A stretch of DNA of 64,000 nt from positions 1 to 64,000 of the forward strand of contig NZ_QORI02000010.1 in the NCBI RefSeq assembly GCF_003325755.1, written 5' to 3'. The translations under genes and the position numbers were made by a program. This document shows positions 49,355-58,731 of this stretch, piece by piece. The first letter of the stretch is position 1. The number at the start of each line of letters is the position of its first letter. The notes beneath the pieces are model-generated. The model was not told the DNA's origin and made no database searches. It saw only the letters and a program-made list of their open reading frames with translations. Origin of the DNA: Pseudomonas sp. SST3. GTDB taxonomy: Bacteria; Pseudomonadota; Gammaproteobacteria; Pseudomonadales; Pseudomonadaceae.

Positions 49355-50320
49355 ATGAAAAAAGCTATCAGCGCCTCCCTTGTTTCCGCCGTATTGGCAA
49401 CCGCCGTCAGCGGTGCCTATGCCGCCGAAACCGAGTGGCCCACTCGTCCGGTACAGGTCGTGGTCATTGCTAATGCCGGCGGCGACACCGACTTCAATGC
49501 ACGCACCATGGCCAAGTACTTCACCAAGATCACTGGCGAAGCGATGGTCATTACCAACGTTGCCGGTGGCGGCGGCACCTTGGCTGCCGAGCAGGTCAAG
49601 CAGGCCGATCCGGATGGCAACACCATCCTTTTCACCCATACCGGGCAGATGATCGTCAACGAGGTGGCTGGCCTGACCGAAGACAGCCTGGATGCCTTCG
49701 ATATTTGCTGCATCGCGGGTGTCGACAAGGGCACTGTGTTTGTCGCGTCGAAAAGCTCGGGCCTGAAATCGCTGGAAGACCTGATTTCAAAATCCAAGGC
49801 TGAACCCAGCAGCGTTACCTATGGCACCGAGATGGGCAGCTATTCGCACCTGCAGGGCCTGATGTTTGAAGGCCTGACCGACACCAAGCTGAAGATGGTC
49901 GATGCCGGCACGGTGTCGGAAAAAGTCGTCGCTTTGCTGGGCAACCGTATTGATCTAGCCGCGATCAGCTACGGATCGGTACAGGACTACGTGACCAGCG
50001 GTGAAATGGTTGCTCTGGGCCAACCCAACGAAGAGCGCAACCCGCTGCTTGGCGACGTGCCGACGTTCAAGGAACAAGGCGTCGATTTCGTCATGGAGAA
50101 GCCGTACATCGTGGCGTTCCCGGACGGCACCGATCCGGCGATCATCGAAAAGATGGCTGGCATCGTGAAGCAGATCACCGAGATGCCGGAGTACTCCGAG
50201 GAACTGCGCAAAACCTTCAAGCAACCAGTGAGCTACTTCGCCACCGAGCCCTCCATCGAGCGCCTGCAGAAGACCCGCGATGAGTTCATGCAATACAAGG
50301 ATGAGCTGCGCCAGCGCTAA
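49355..50320 (+). CDS. tctC: Tripartite tricarboxylate transporter substrate-binding protein (TctC family)
   Basis: A 321-residue periplasmic binding protein with a signal peptide cut after GAYA (about residue 23), then WPTRPVQVVVIANAGGDTD, the Bug/TctC N-terminus, and NVAGGGGTLAAEQV. It should deliver a carboxylate to TctAB; by context an aldarate such as glucarate or galactarate. ATCGGAGAG precedes the ATG. 57 bp after the dehydratase gene; a stem-loop follows it. Confidence 0.92.
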   Translation: MKKAISASLVSAVLATAVSGAYAAETEWPTRPVQVVVIANAGGDTDFNARTMAKYFTKITGEAMVITNVAGGGGTLAAEQVKQADPDGNTILFTHTGQMIVNEVAGLTEDSLDAFDICCIAGVDKGTVFVASKSSGLKSLEDLISKSKAEPSSVTYGTEMGSYSHLQGLMFEGLTDTKLKMVDAGTVSEKVVALLGNRIDLAAISYGSVQDYVTSGEMVALGQPNEERNPLLGDVPTFKEQGVDFVMEKPYIVAFPDGTDPAIIEKMAGIVKQITEMPEYSEELRKTFKQPVSYFATEPSIERLQKTRDEFMQYKDELRQR

Positions 50321-50338
50321 TAGACACCGCAACGTCAT

Positions 50339-50360
50339 GCCGGGCGCAATCGCGCCCGGC
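50339..50360 (+). promoter_or_regulatory. Stem-loop between tctC and tctB
   Basis: Nine-bp perfect GC-rich stem (GCCGGGCGC / GCGCCCGGC) with AATC loop and no T tract. Positioned to protect the upstream tctC mRNA and give more binding protein than membrane subunits. Confidence 0.7.
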
Positions 50361-50389
50361 AGCCTTCCCTTCCAGACGAGATCCGCCCC

Positions 50390-50875
50390 ATGGATACCTA
50401 TAAGAGAAAGGAGTTACTCGTCGGAGCCCTGATGCTGGGTGCCGGCCTGTTCTACCTGTTCCTGACTATTAATCTTCCGCGAAAAGGCTTTATCGACGCT
50501 TCGACCGTACCCTACGTTTTATCCGTCGGGCTGTGCCTGCTGGGCGCATTACAACTGCTCACTGCGACGAAGGCGACACAGCTCGCGGCCGATCCTGATG
50601 CAGAAAACGAGCCCTCCGAGAAAAAACCTGACTACCCCACCGTTTTCAAAACGCTGGGGCTGATTGCCGTCTACGTCGCACTGCTACAAAAGGTCGGCTT
50701 CCCGATCATGACGGTGCTTTATCTGTATGCGCAGTTCATCGTGATCACGCCACGTGAACAAAAGATCAACCACCTCGCCTATATCGTGATTTCGGTCGTG
50801 GCATCGGCAGTCATTTTCGTCACCTTCCGCCAGGGCTTCGATCTGATGCTCCCGACTGGCTTTCTGAAATTCTAG
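50390..50875 (+). CDS. tctB: Tripartite tricarboxylate transporter small membrane subunit (TctB family)
   Basis: A 161-residue protein with about four membrane helices (residues 10-28, 40-60, 82-102 and 122-150) and the DUF1468/TctB layout. It pairs with TctA to form the membrane part of the transporter. Ten bp before the tctA start. Confidence 0.88.
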   Translation: MDTYKRKELLVGALMLGAGLFYLFLTINLPRKGFIDASTVPYVLSVGLCLLGALQLLTATKATQLAADPDAENEPSEKKPDYPTVFKTLGLIAVYVALLQKVGFPIMTVLYLYAQFIVITPREQKINHLAYIVISVVASAVIFVTFRQGFDLMLPTGFLKF

Positions 50876-50885
50876 GAGACGGAAC

Positions 50886-52442
50886 ATGTTCGAACTTCTC
50901 CAGGCCGGCTTCGGCGCCGTCTTCTCCCCCTACATATTTATCCTGATCACGCTCGGCGTCGCTGTCGGTATCGTCTTCGGTGCGGTTCCAGGACTTTCCG
51001 CGACCATGGCCATCGCCCTGTGCCTGCCATTGACCTACGCGATGGGGCCCGCCGCCGGTCTGTCGCTGCTGGTTGCGCTATTCATCGGCGCCACATCAGG
51101 CGGCTTGATATCGGCAATTCTGCTGAAGATCCCAGGAACCCCCGCCTCCATCGCCACCACCTTCGATGGCGGGCCGATGATGGACAAGGGCGAGGGCATG
51201 AAGGCTCTCGGGGTGGGTGTGGTGTTCTCTTTCCTAGGCACCATTTTCAGTATCGTCGCCCTGTTATCCATTGCCCCCTCGCTGGCGAAGGTCGCCTTGC
51301 GCTTCGGCCCTCATGAATACTTCGCCATCGCAATCTTCTCGCTGACGCTGATCGCCACGCTGTCGACCGGGTCTCTGCTCAAGGGCATCTATGCGGGCAC
51401 CTTGGGGTTTGCCTTTTCCACTGTCGGCATCGCGCCTGTCGATGCGATTCGCCGCTTCACCTTCGACTCCCCCAACCTGAACGGCGGCTTCGCCATGTTG
51501 ACGGTGATGATCGGCATGTTCGCGGTGGCAGAGGTCATCAAGATCGCCGAAACCGGCCGCTCTGCGCACAAGACTCAAATTGCCTCGGTGAGCATGAAGA
51601 ACGTCAAGGGTTTCGGCTTTTCACTGAAGGAGTTCTTCGGGCAGATCCCCAACGCGTTCCGCTCGGCGCTGATCGGGATTGGGATCGGCATTCTGCCCGG
51701 GATAGGTGCCGGCACCTCGAACATCGTGTCCTACATCATCGCCAAGAAGCGCTCCAAGCATCCCGAACAGTTCGGTAAGGGAGCGGTCGAGGGCGTTGTT
51801 GCCAGCGAAACTGCCAACAACGCCGGCATCGGTAGCGCCATGATTCCGCTGATGACGCTCGGCATTCCTGGCGACACCGTTACCGCGATCCTGCTTGGCG
51901 GCTTCATGATCCATGGGATTCAGCCCGGACCGCTGTTGTTCATCAGCCAGGGTGCGCTGGTCTACACCATCTTCGCCGCGCTGATCCTGGCTTCGGTGCT
52001 GATGCTGGTTCTGGAGTTTTATGGATTACGGATGTTCATCAAGCTGTTGGCGGTGCCCAAGCACATTCTTCTACCGATCATCCTGGTGTTGTGTGTGGTG
52101 GGTGCGTTTGGCCTGAGCAGTCGCCTGTTCGATGTATGGACCATTCTGCTGTTCGGTCTGATCGGCTATGGGTTCGTCAAAGGTGGAATGCCGGCCGCGC
52201 CATTCATCATCGGTTTCATCCTGGGGCCGATGGCCGAAACCAATCTACGTCGCGGATTGATGTTGTCTGATGGCAGTTTCATGGGTTTCCTCGCCAACCC
52301 GATCTCGGCAGCCTTTCTGGCGCTGGCCCTGCTGTCCGTGCTTTGGCATCTATTTAGCGCACTACGCGGACGTAAGGGTGCGGTGGCCACGCTGCAGGCG
52401 CCTGAACGCACGACGCCCGCCAAAACGGGTGTCGATGGGTAA
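50886..52442 (+). CDS. tctA: Tripartite tricarboxylate transporter large membrane subunit (TctA family)
   Basis: A 518-residue permease with about twelve helices. TctA hallmarks include AVPGLSATMAIALCLPLTY, GATSGGLISAILLKIPGTP and IGILPGIGAGTSNIVSY in the repeated halves, plus ETANNAGIGSAMIPLMTLGIPG. It imports the carboxylate delivered by TctC using an ion gradient. TAGGAGACGGAAC precedes the ATG. A terminator follows. Confidence 0.94.
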   Translation: MFELLQAGFGAVFSPYIFILITLGVAVGIVFGAVPGLSATMAIALCLPLTYAMGPAAGLSLLVALFIGATSGGLISAILLKIPGTPASIATTFDGGPMMDKGEGMKALGVGVVFSFLGTIFSIVALLSIAPSLAKVALRFGPHEYFAIAIFSLTLIATLSTGSLLKGIYAGTLGFAFSTVGIAPVDAIRRFTFDSPNLNGGFAMLTVMIGMFAVAEVIKIAETGRSAHKTQIASVSMKNVKGFGFSLKEFFGQIPNAFRSALIGIGIGILPGIGAGTSNIVSYIIAKKRSKHPEQFGKGAVEGVVASETANNAGIGSAMIPLMTLGIPGDTVTAILLGGFMIHGIQPGPLLFISQGALVYTIFAALILASVLMLVLEFYGLRMFIKLLAVPKHILLPIILVLCVVGAFGLSSRLFDVWTILLFGLIGYGFVKGGMPAAPFIIGFILGPMAETNLRRGLMLSDGSFMGFLANPISAAFLALALLSVLWHLFSALRGRKGAVATLQAPERTTPAKTGVDG

Positions 52443-52476
52443 AGCGCCGTACTTCACCGCGGCCACACGCAGCGAG

Positions 52477-52506
52477 CCCCGCTTAGCCTTGGCGGGGTTT
52501 CGTTTT
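52477..52506 (+). terminator. Rho-independent terminator of the gudD2-tctCBA unit
   Basis: Stem CCCCGC/GCGGGG (52478-52483 with 52493-52498) followed by TTTCGTTTTT. The remaining bases to about 52890 hold no recognised gene. Confidence 0.82.
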
Positions 52507-52891
52507 TCTTCTGCGGCGATATCTTTTGGGGCTCCTCTCCCCCTACCCTCTACACGGTATCCAGCACTGACGCGCGTCGTCGATCACCGCAAGCAGGACG
52601 CCAAAGGCACCTTCAGGCTCGTTTAGCCCCGCTATAACTCGCTCCGCAGCGCTTGCGACGTCGTCATACAACGTCAAGAAGTAGCCGAACCCTAAATCAG
52701 TGCCCATTGCGTGCAGGAGCCCCTCGACTTTAGTGGTATGTGCAAGCCTTGCGTGGGCGACTAGCGTGGCGGCTGAGGTTCAGGGAACTACTTGTAAGAA
52801 CAAGGGTGTGGCCGTTTTTGAAAGGCCGCGCAAGCGGCAAAGAATAGATTTCCGGCATGATCATTGACGATCGGAGATTTGGGTCAGCGGG

Positions 52892-52941
52892 TTGACAACT
52901 CTCTGGCTGGCGCAAATAATCGAGCCCAGTCATATGACAAC
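52892..52941 (+). promoter_or_regulatory. Promoter and GntR-type operator for the udh operon
   Basis: TTGACA (52892-52897), 17-bp spacer, AATAAT (52915-52920), then GTCATATGACAAC (52929-52941) eight bases on, the same arrangement as at 47527. The 22 bp AGTCATATGACAAC-N2-ATGACA are shared with that site. Confidence 0.82.
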
Positions 52942-52980
52942 CGATGACATCAAGAACAATAAGCGACGGGCAGACCTACT

Positions 52981-53805
52981 ATGACAAGCACGACGATCAG
53001 TCCCACACCCTTCAATCGCCTCCTGCTGACAGGCGCGGCAGGGGGATTGGGTAAGGTATTACGCGAAACGCTTCGCCCTTACGCCAACATTCTTCGCCTT
53101 TCCGACATCGCCCCGATGGACCCCGCCGCCGGACCACATGAAGAAGTCGTGCCCTGCGACCTCTCAGACAAAGCTGCCGTACATGCACTCTGCGAAGGCG
53201 TTGATGCCATTGCACACTTTGGCGGCGTGTCAGTCGAGCGGCCCTTCGAAGAAATCCTCGAAGCGAACATCCGCGGTGTATTTCACATCTACGAAGCCGC
53301 ACGCCAACACGGCATCAAGCGCGTTATCTTCGCCAGCTCCAACCATGTGATCGGCTTCTACAAGCAGACCGAAAAGATCGACGCCAGTGTCGCCCGGCGC
53401 CCGGACAGCTACTACGGCCTGTCCAAATCCTATGGCGAAGACATGGCGAGTTTCTACTTCGATCGATATGGCATCGAGACCGTCAGCATCCGCATCGGCT
53501 CGTCCTTTCCCGAGCCGCTCAACCGTCGAATGATGGCCACCTGGCTCAGCTATCGCGACCTGACCGATCTGATCGAGCGTTCGTTGTTCACGGCAAATGT
53601 CGGCCACACGGTGGTCTACGGTGCGTCGGCGAACCGTGACGTCTGGTGGGACAACCACATGGCGGCGCACCTAGGCTTCGAGCCCAAGGACAGCTCCGAG
53701 GTATTCCGCAGCAAAGTCGAAGCTCAGCCACCCTATGCAGCCAACGATCCGGCTGCGATCTACCAGGGCGGCGCGTTCTGCGAAGCAGGCCCATTCGACG
53801 AGTGA
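52981..53805 (+). CDS. udh: Uronate dehydrogenase
   Basis: A 274-residue NAD-dependent extended SDR, near the usual length of Pseudomonas Udh. NAD motif LTGAAGGLGKVLRE (about residues 17-30), ASSNHVIGFY, catalytic YYGLSK (Tyr-x3-Lys), and WWDN near the C-terminus. It oxidises galacturonate and glucuronate to aldaro-1,5-lactones. Start ATG 40 bp after the operator. First gene of the udh-lactonase-dctPQM operon. Confidence 0.94.
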   Translation: MTSTTISPTPFNRLLLTGAAGGLGKVLRETLRPYANILRLSDIAPMDPAAGPHEEVVPCDLSDKAAVHALCEGVDAIAHFGGVSVERPFEEILEANIRGVFHIYEAARQHGIKRVIFASSNHVIGFYKQTEKIDASVARRPDSYYGLSKSYGEDMASFYFDRYGIETVSIRIGSSFPEPLNRRMMATWLSYRDLTDLIERSLFTANVGHTVVYGASANRDVWWDNHMAAHLGFEPKDSSEVFRSKVEAQPPYAANDPAAIYQGGAFCEAGPFDE

Positions 53806-53844
53806 TCCTTCCGCCACGCCGCGAACAACAACAAGAGAATCGCC

Positions 53845-54744
53845 ATGGCAAACCACGCAGAATTGATAGTCGACGCGCAGAACGCAACCGGAGAGAGCCC
53901 GGTTTGGGTTGCGCATGAGCAAGCGCTGTACTGGGTCGATATTCCCAACCGCCAGTTGCTACGCTGGCGGTCGGCGGACGCGAAGGTAACCCGCTGGACC
54001 GGCGATCAGATGGTTGCCTGTGTCGCTCCGCGCGACGATGCCGGCAATAGCTGGGTCGCCGCGATGGAGGATGGGATCTTCGATATCGCTCCTCAGGATG
54101 ACGGCACGCTCTCCTCGACACGTCTTGCCGACGTTCGACATAGCCATGACAACATGCGCTTCAATGACGGCCGCTGCGACCGCCAGGGGCGCTTCTGGGC
54201 CGGCACGATGGTGATGGACATGGCTGCGGGCATTCCGGCCGGTGCGTTGTATCGACTCGACGGCGACACCAACAGCGGTCCGCTGAGCGTGCGTCTGGAT
54301 GATCTCATCGTTCCCAACGGGCTGGGCTTCAGTCCGGACGGCCGGACCATGTACCTCTCCGACTCGCATCCCAGCGTGCAATGCATCTGGGCGTTCGACT
54401 ACGACATCGACAGCGGCACCCCTCACAACCGCCGTCTGTTCGTCGATATGAACCAGCATCCCGGCCGTCCCGATGGCGCCGCGGTGGACGTCGACGGCTG
54501 CTACTGGATCTGCGGCAACGACGCCGGCCTGATTCATCGCTTCACGCCAGACGGCCGTCTCGACCGCTCCCTCGAGGTCCCCGTGAAAAAGCCCGCCATG
54601 TGCGCATTCGGTGGGCCGGGCCTGGATACGCTTTTCGTCACATCCATTCGCCCAGGTGGGGATCTATCCGATCAGCCACTGGCCGGCGGCGTGTTTGTCC
54701 TGCAACCCGGCGTTGCAGGACTGGAGGAACCCTTCTTCCGCTAA
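53845..54744 (+). CDS. SMP-30/gluconolactonase-family aldarolactone hydrolase
   Basis: A 299-residue six-bladed propeller with GESPVWVAHEQALYWVDIPN at the front (Glu metal ligand in GESPVW), FNDGRCDRQGRFWAGTM, NGLGFSPDGRTMYLSDS and RPDGAAVDVDGCYWI. The metal-binding Glu, Asn and Asp positions are kept. Placed right after udh, it should open galactaro- or glucaro-lactone to the aldarate. AAGAGAATC precedes the ATG. Confidence 0.92.
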   Translation: MANHAELIVDAQNATGESPVWVAHEQALYWVDIPNRQLLRWRSADAKVTRWTGDQMVACVAPRDDAGNSWVAAMEDGIFDIAPQDDGTLSSTRLADVRHSHDNMRFNDGRCDRQGRFWAGTMVMDMAAGIPAGALYRLDGDTNSGPLSVRLDDLIVPNGLGFSPDGRTMYLSDSHPSVQCIWAFDYDIDSGTPHNRRLFVDMNQHPGRPDGAAVDVDGCYWICGNDAGLIHRFTPDGRLDRSLEVPVKKPAMCAFGGPGLDTLFVTSIRPGGDLSDQPLAGGVFVLQPGVAGLEEPFFR

Positions 54745-54831
54745 CGCTTCACCCACCAAGGACAGGCTCGCAGTTGCCCGCCCTTGACGCTCGCAACGCT
54801 GCATACCAACAACAACAAGATGGAGATCCAC

Positions 54832-55806
54832 ATGAACTTCAAACGCAAGTTGCTTATCGCCGCGCTTCCCCTCGCCTTCTGCCTATCCAGCACGGCTCAT
54901 GCAGCCATGACCCTGAAGATCGCCGAGGTTCACCCGGCCGGTTACCCGACCGTCGTCGCTCAGGAAAACATGGGCAAGAAAATCGAAGAAGCCACCGACG
55001 GCGAGCTGAAGTTCCGCATGTTCTCGGGTGGTGTACTCGGCTCCGAGAAAGAAGTCGTCGAACAAGTGCAGCTCGGTGCCGTCCAGATGACTCGCGTCAG
55101 TCTGGGCACGCTCGGCCCGGTCGTCCCCGATGTCAACGCCTTCAACATGCCGTTCGTGTTCCGAGATCATGAGCACATGCGCAAGGTCATTGATGGCGAG
55201 ATCGGCCAGGAGATCCTCGACAAGATCACCAACTCCGAATTCAACATGGTCGGCCTGGCATGGATGGACGGCGGCGTGCGCAACCTCTACACCAAAGAGC
55301 CAGTGCGTAACCTTGAAGACCTCAAGGGCATGAAAATTCGCGTGATGGGCAACCCCTTGTTCATCGACACCCTGAACGCGATGGGCGCACAGGGTGTAGC
55401 GATGAATACCGGCGAAATCTTCAGCGCCCTGCAGACCGGCGTGGTCGATGGCGCCGAGAACAATCCGCCGACCATGCTCGAGCACAACCATTTCCGGGCC
55501 GCGAAGAACTACTCGCTGACCGGCCACCTGATTCTTCCCGAGCCGATCGTGATTTCCAAGGCAACCTGGAACAAGCTCACCCCTGAGCAGCAAGAGATCG
55601 TCAAGAAGTACGCCAAGGAAGCGCAGATCGAAGAGCGCAAGCTGTGGGACGAAAAAACCGCCAGCAGCGAGGCCAAGCTCAAGGAAGAAGGCGTCACCTT
55701 TATCGAAGTGGACAAGAAACCTTTCTACGATGCCACCGCCCCGGTCCGCGAGAAGTACGGCGCGCCTTATGCCGAGCTGATCAAGCGTATCGAAGCCGTC
55801 CAGTAA
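54832..55806 (+). CDS. dctP: TRAP transporter substrate-binding protein DctP
   Basis: A 324-residue periplasmic protein with a signal peptide cut after STAHA (about residue 23). Family features: KIAEVHPAGYPTVVAQENM, GGVRNLYTKEPV, KIRVMGNPLFIDTLNAMGA (Arg that holds the carboxylate), and NNPPTMLEHNHF. Context suggests uronate binding (inference). The ATG at 54832 with GGAG seven bases upstream is chosen over 54784. A stem-loop lies after it. Confidence 0.93.
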   Translation: MNFKRKLLIAALPLAFCLSSTAHAAMTLKIAEVHPAGYPTVVAQENMGKKIEEATDGELKFRMFSGGVLGSEKEVVEQVQLGAVQMTRVSLGTLGPVVPDVNAFNMPFVFRDHEHMRKVIDGEIGQEILDKITNSEFNMVGLAWMDGGVRNLYTKEPVRNLEDLKGMKIRVMGNPLFIDTLNAMGAQGVAMNTGEIFSALQTGVVDGAENNPPTMLEHNHFRAAKNYSLTGHLILPEPIVISKATWNKLTPEQQEIVKKYAKEAQIEERKLWDEKTASSEAKLKEEGVTFIEVDKKPFYDATAPVREKYGAPYAELIKRIEAVQ

Positions 55807-55830
55807 TTCGTTCTCTCTGAAACTTGCGGC

Positions 55831-55852
55831 GCGGCGGGCCTGAACCCGCCGC
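55831..55852 (+). promoter_or_regulatory. Stem-loop between dctP and dctQ
   Basis: GCGGCGGG/CCCGCCGC stem with CCTGAA loop and no T tract, in the same relative place as the loop after tctC. Likely limits readthrough or shields dctP mRNA. Confidence 0.68.
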
Positions 55853-55873
55853 CCGCGCCTGCGGTGAAGTCTG

Positions 55874-56401
55874 ATGAAAAACACGCTGCTGCGCGTCAAT
55901 GACGCAATCTACAAGACCTGTGTTTGGGTCGCGGGGGTGTCCATTGTGGTCATGTCCATGATCATCCCCTGGGGGATCTTCGCGCGCTACGTGCTGGGCT
56001 CCGGGGGCGGCTGGCCTGAACCGGTGGCCATTTTGCTGATGGTGATCTTCACATTTCTGGGCGCCGCGGCTAGCTATCGAGCCGGGGCGCATATGGCGGT
56101 GACCATGTTCACCGACCGGCTGCCCGAACACCTGCACCGCCACGTCGAACTGTTTGTGCAAATTCTGATGGGCATCATTTGTCTGTTCATGGCGATTTGG
56201 GGCGTGAAGCTATGCATCGCCACTTGGAATCAGTTCATGAGCACGCTGCCGACGCTGCGCGTTGGCATCACCTATTCCCCAATTCCGATTGGCGGCGCCG
56301 TCACATTGCTGTTCGTGATCGAGCGAATCGTTTTCGGTGACCAGAGCCATCGGCGTGCGGTCAATTACGAGCTGGTCGAAGACAGCAAGGAGGCCGTGTA
56401 A
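55874..56401 (+). CDS. dctQ: TRAP transporter small membrane subunit DctQ
   Basis: A 175-residue protein with four membrane helices (about residues 18-40, 52-72, 95-120 and 135-155). RYVLGSGGGWPEPVAILLM is the DctQ signature. Its stop is followed at once by the dctM ATG. Confidence 0.92.
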   Translation: MKNTLLRVNDAIYKTCVWVAGVSIVVMSMIIPWGIFARYVLGSGGGWPEPVAILLMVIFTFLGAAASYRAGAHMAVTMFTDRLPEHLHRHVELFVQILMGIICLFMAIWGVKLCIATWNQFMSTLPTLRVGITYSPIPIGGAVTLLFVIERIVFGDQSHRRAVNYELVEDSKEAV

Positions 56402-57682
56402 ATGGATGCGCTGATTCTGCTCGGCAGCTTTGCCGTCCTGTTCCTCCTTCGTATGCCCGTAGCCTATGCGCTCGGCCTATCGGCGTTGATTGGCGCCTGG
56501 TGGATCGACATACCGTTCGACGCGGTGATGATTCAGGTCGCTGGCGGGGTCAACAAGTTCTCGTTGCTGGCGATTCCGTTCTTCGTGCTGGCCGGGGCGA
56601 TCATGGCTGAAGGCGGCATGTCTCGCCGGCTGGTTGCATTCGCTGCCGTACTGGTCGGTTTCGTGCGCGGTGGTCTGTCGCTGGTCAACATCATGGCATC
56701 CACGTTCTTCGGCGCCATTTCCGGCTCCTCACTGGCCGACACCGCTTCGGTGGGTTCTGTGCTGATTCCGGAAATGGAGAAGAAAGGCTACCCCCGCGAG
56801 TTCTCCACGGCGGTGACGGTAAGCGGTTCCGTCCAGGCGCTCCTGACCCCGCCCAGCCATAACTCGGTGCTGTACTCCCTGGCAGCGGGGGGCACCGTCT
56901 CGATTTCGTCTCTGTTTATCGCCGGCATCGGTCCAGGGCTGTTGTTGAGCGCAGTGATGATGACCATGTGTCTGATCTTCGCGCGGGTGCGCAATTACCC
57001 CAAAGGCGAAGTCGTCCCGCTCAAGCAGGCGCTGAAGATATGTGTCGAGGCACTCTGGGGCCTGATGACCATGGTCATCATTCTCGGCGGTATCCTGTCA
57101 GGCATCTTCACAGCGACGGAATCCGCTTCGATTGCAGTCGTCTGGGCGTTCTTCGTGACGATGTGCATCTACCGGGACTACAAGTGGCACGAGCTGCCCA
57201 AGCTGCTCCATCGGACCGTTCGCACGCTGTCGGTCGTGATGATCCTGATCGCCTTTGCCGCGAGCTTTGGCTACATCATGACGCTGATGCAGATCCCGTC
57301 GAAGATCACCACGATGTTCCTGACGCTATCGGACAACCGCTACGTCATTCTGATGTGCATCAATATGATGCTGCTGGTACTCGGCACGCTGATGGACATG
57401 GCGCCGTTGATCCTGATCCTTACGCCTATCCTGATGCCGGTGATCATGGGGATTGGGGTGGATCCGGTGCACTTCGGCATGATCATGCTGGTCAATCTTG
57501 GAATCGGCCTGATCACCCCACCCGTGGGCGCGGTATTGTTCGTGGGAGCAGCCATCGGCAAGGTCACCATCGAGAACACCGTCAAGGCCCTGCTGCCCTT
57601 CTACCTTGCGCTGTTCACGGTGCTGCTTGCGGTAACCTACATTCCCGCGATCTCCCTCTGGCTGCCCAGCCTGGTGCTGTAA
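56402..57682 (+). CDS. dctM: TRAP transporter large membrane subunit DctM
   Basis: A 426-residue permease with about eleven to twelve helices. Hallmarks: RMPVAYALGLSALIG, FSLLAIPFFVLAGAIMAEGG, FGAISGSSLADTASVGSV and TPPVGAVLFVGAAIG. With DctQ it forms the sodium-driven transport channel. No gap after dctQ. A strong terminator closes the operon. Confidence 0.95.
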   Translation: MDALILLGSFAVLFLLRMPVAYALGLSALIGAWWIDIPFDAVMIQVAGGVNKFSLLAIPFFVLAGAIMAEGGMSRRLVAFAAVLVGFVRGGLSLVNIMASTFFGAISGSSLADTASVGSVLIPEMEKKGYPREFSTAVTVSGSVQALLTPPSHNSVLYSLAAGGTVSISSLFIAGIGPGLLLSAVMMTMCLIFARVRNYPKGEVVPLKQALKICVEALWGLMTMVIILGGILSGIFTATESASIAVVWAFFVTMCIYRDYKWHELPKLLHRTVRTLSVVMILIAFAASFGYIMTLMQIPSKITTMFLTLSDNRYVILMCINMMLLVLGTLMDMAPLILILTPILMPVIMGIGVDPVHFGMIMLVNLGIGLITPPVGAVLFVGAAIGKVTIENTVKALLPFYLALFTVLLAVTYIPAISLWLPSLVL

Positions 57683-57704
57683 CTGCGTTTTCCGCAAGAC
57701 CCCG

Positions 57705-57728
57705 ACGCGCCCACCCGGGCGCGTTTTT
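57705..57728 (+). terminator. Rho-independent terminator after dctM
   Basis: Stem ACGCGCCC/GGGCGCGT with ACCC loop and a TTTTT run. Confidence 0.93.
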
Positions 57729-57807
57729 GCTCACAGGCTCGAACTGCCACTGCTCGTTGCAGACGGCGCTCGAACATAGTGATGCCGCTTAGGACAGGAT
57801 TGACCCG

Positions 57808-58716
57808 ATGCAAACTGCCGCACCATTTCCACGTCACATTGCTGTACTGGTTCTCGCGACCGTGGCTTGCTCGTTCGCAGCCAACCATATCGCCGCGCGG
57901 ATTGCCTTCGATCACGACACCGGCCTGTTGCTGGCCATGCTCTTCCGCGCCGGGGTCACATTGCTGGCTCTGGTCGCACTCGTATTCTGGCGGCGCGAAT
58001 CCTTGCGCTTGAGCGCTGCTACGTGGGGTTGGCAGATCCTTCTTGGGCTGCTGATCGCGATCCAGAGCTTTTGCATCTACTCGGCGGTAGCGCGCATTCC
58101 CGTTGCGTTGGCTCTGCTGGTGGTGAATCTCTCACCCATATTGCTCGCACTGCTGAGCTGGGCACTCGGCGGCCCACGACCAACTCGCCAGGCGGCGGCG
58201 ATCATGGGTTTGATTCTGGTCGGCCTGGTGCTTGTGCTCGATGTCCCGACACGGCTGATCAGCAGTGAGTCGCCTGATGGTCAATGGATAGCTGGCATTC
58301 TGTACGGCCTAACCGCGGCAGCGGTGTTCGCGCTGGCGCTATGGATCACTGAGCACAAGCTGTCGAGCATGGCCGGTTCAGTCCGCAGCATGCTGACGCT
58401 GGTTATGGTTTTCGGTACCTCTGCCCTGCTCGGGACAAGCGGCCTGATACCGGGAGGGCTAGGCCTGCCCAGCGCAACCGCCGGCTGGATCGCGCTGGGT
58501 TGCCTAGTGCTTCTGTATGGAGCGGCCTTCTCTACGCTCTTTATCTGCATGCCGCGGTTAAACATCGCGCGCAACGCTCCGGTCATGAACATCGAGCCGG
58601 TGGCCGGCATGCTGCTTGGCTGGTTGGTGCTTGGCCAGTTACTGGCCCCGCTGCAAATACTGGGCGGCTTTATTGTGGTGGGTGGCGTTGTCCTGCTGGC
58701 CTATCGCAAGAACTGA
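57808..58716 (+). CDS. EamA/DMT-family transporter
   Basis: A 302-residue membrane protein with ten helices in two EamA repeats (about residues 10-140 and 155-295). The repeat ends NLSPILLALLSWAL and NIEPVAGMLLGWLVLGQ are typical. Direction and substrate are unknown; it may export a metabolite or be unrelated to the aldarate genes. It stands alone between two terminators, so it is probably transcribed separately. Confidence 0.85.
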   Translation: MQTAAPFPRHIAVLVLATVACSFAANHIAARIAFDHDTGLLLAMLFRAGVTLLALVALVFWRRESLRLSAATWGWQILLGLLIAIQSFCIYSAVARIPVALALLVVNLSPILLALLSWALGGPRPTRQAAAIMGLILVGLVLVLDVPTRLISSESPDGQWIAGILYGLTAAAVFALALWITEHKLSSMAGSVRSMLTLVMVFGTSALLGTSGLIPGGLGLPSATAGWIALGCLVLLYGAAFSTLFICMPRLNIARNAPVMNIEPVAGMLLGWLVLGQLLAPLQILGGFIVVGGVVLLAYRKN

Positions 58717-58731
58717 GCAGGCGGAGCAATG

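Noticed and set aside
48674..49639. 321-codon minus-strand frame across gudD2 and tctC
   Set aside because: It spans two genes on the other strand that have clear products.
56968..57792. 274-codon plus-strand frame inside dctM
   Set aside because: Different frame of dctM, with Arg/His/Asp-rich nonsense composition and running over the terminator.
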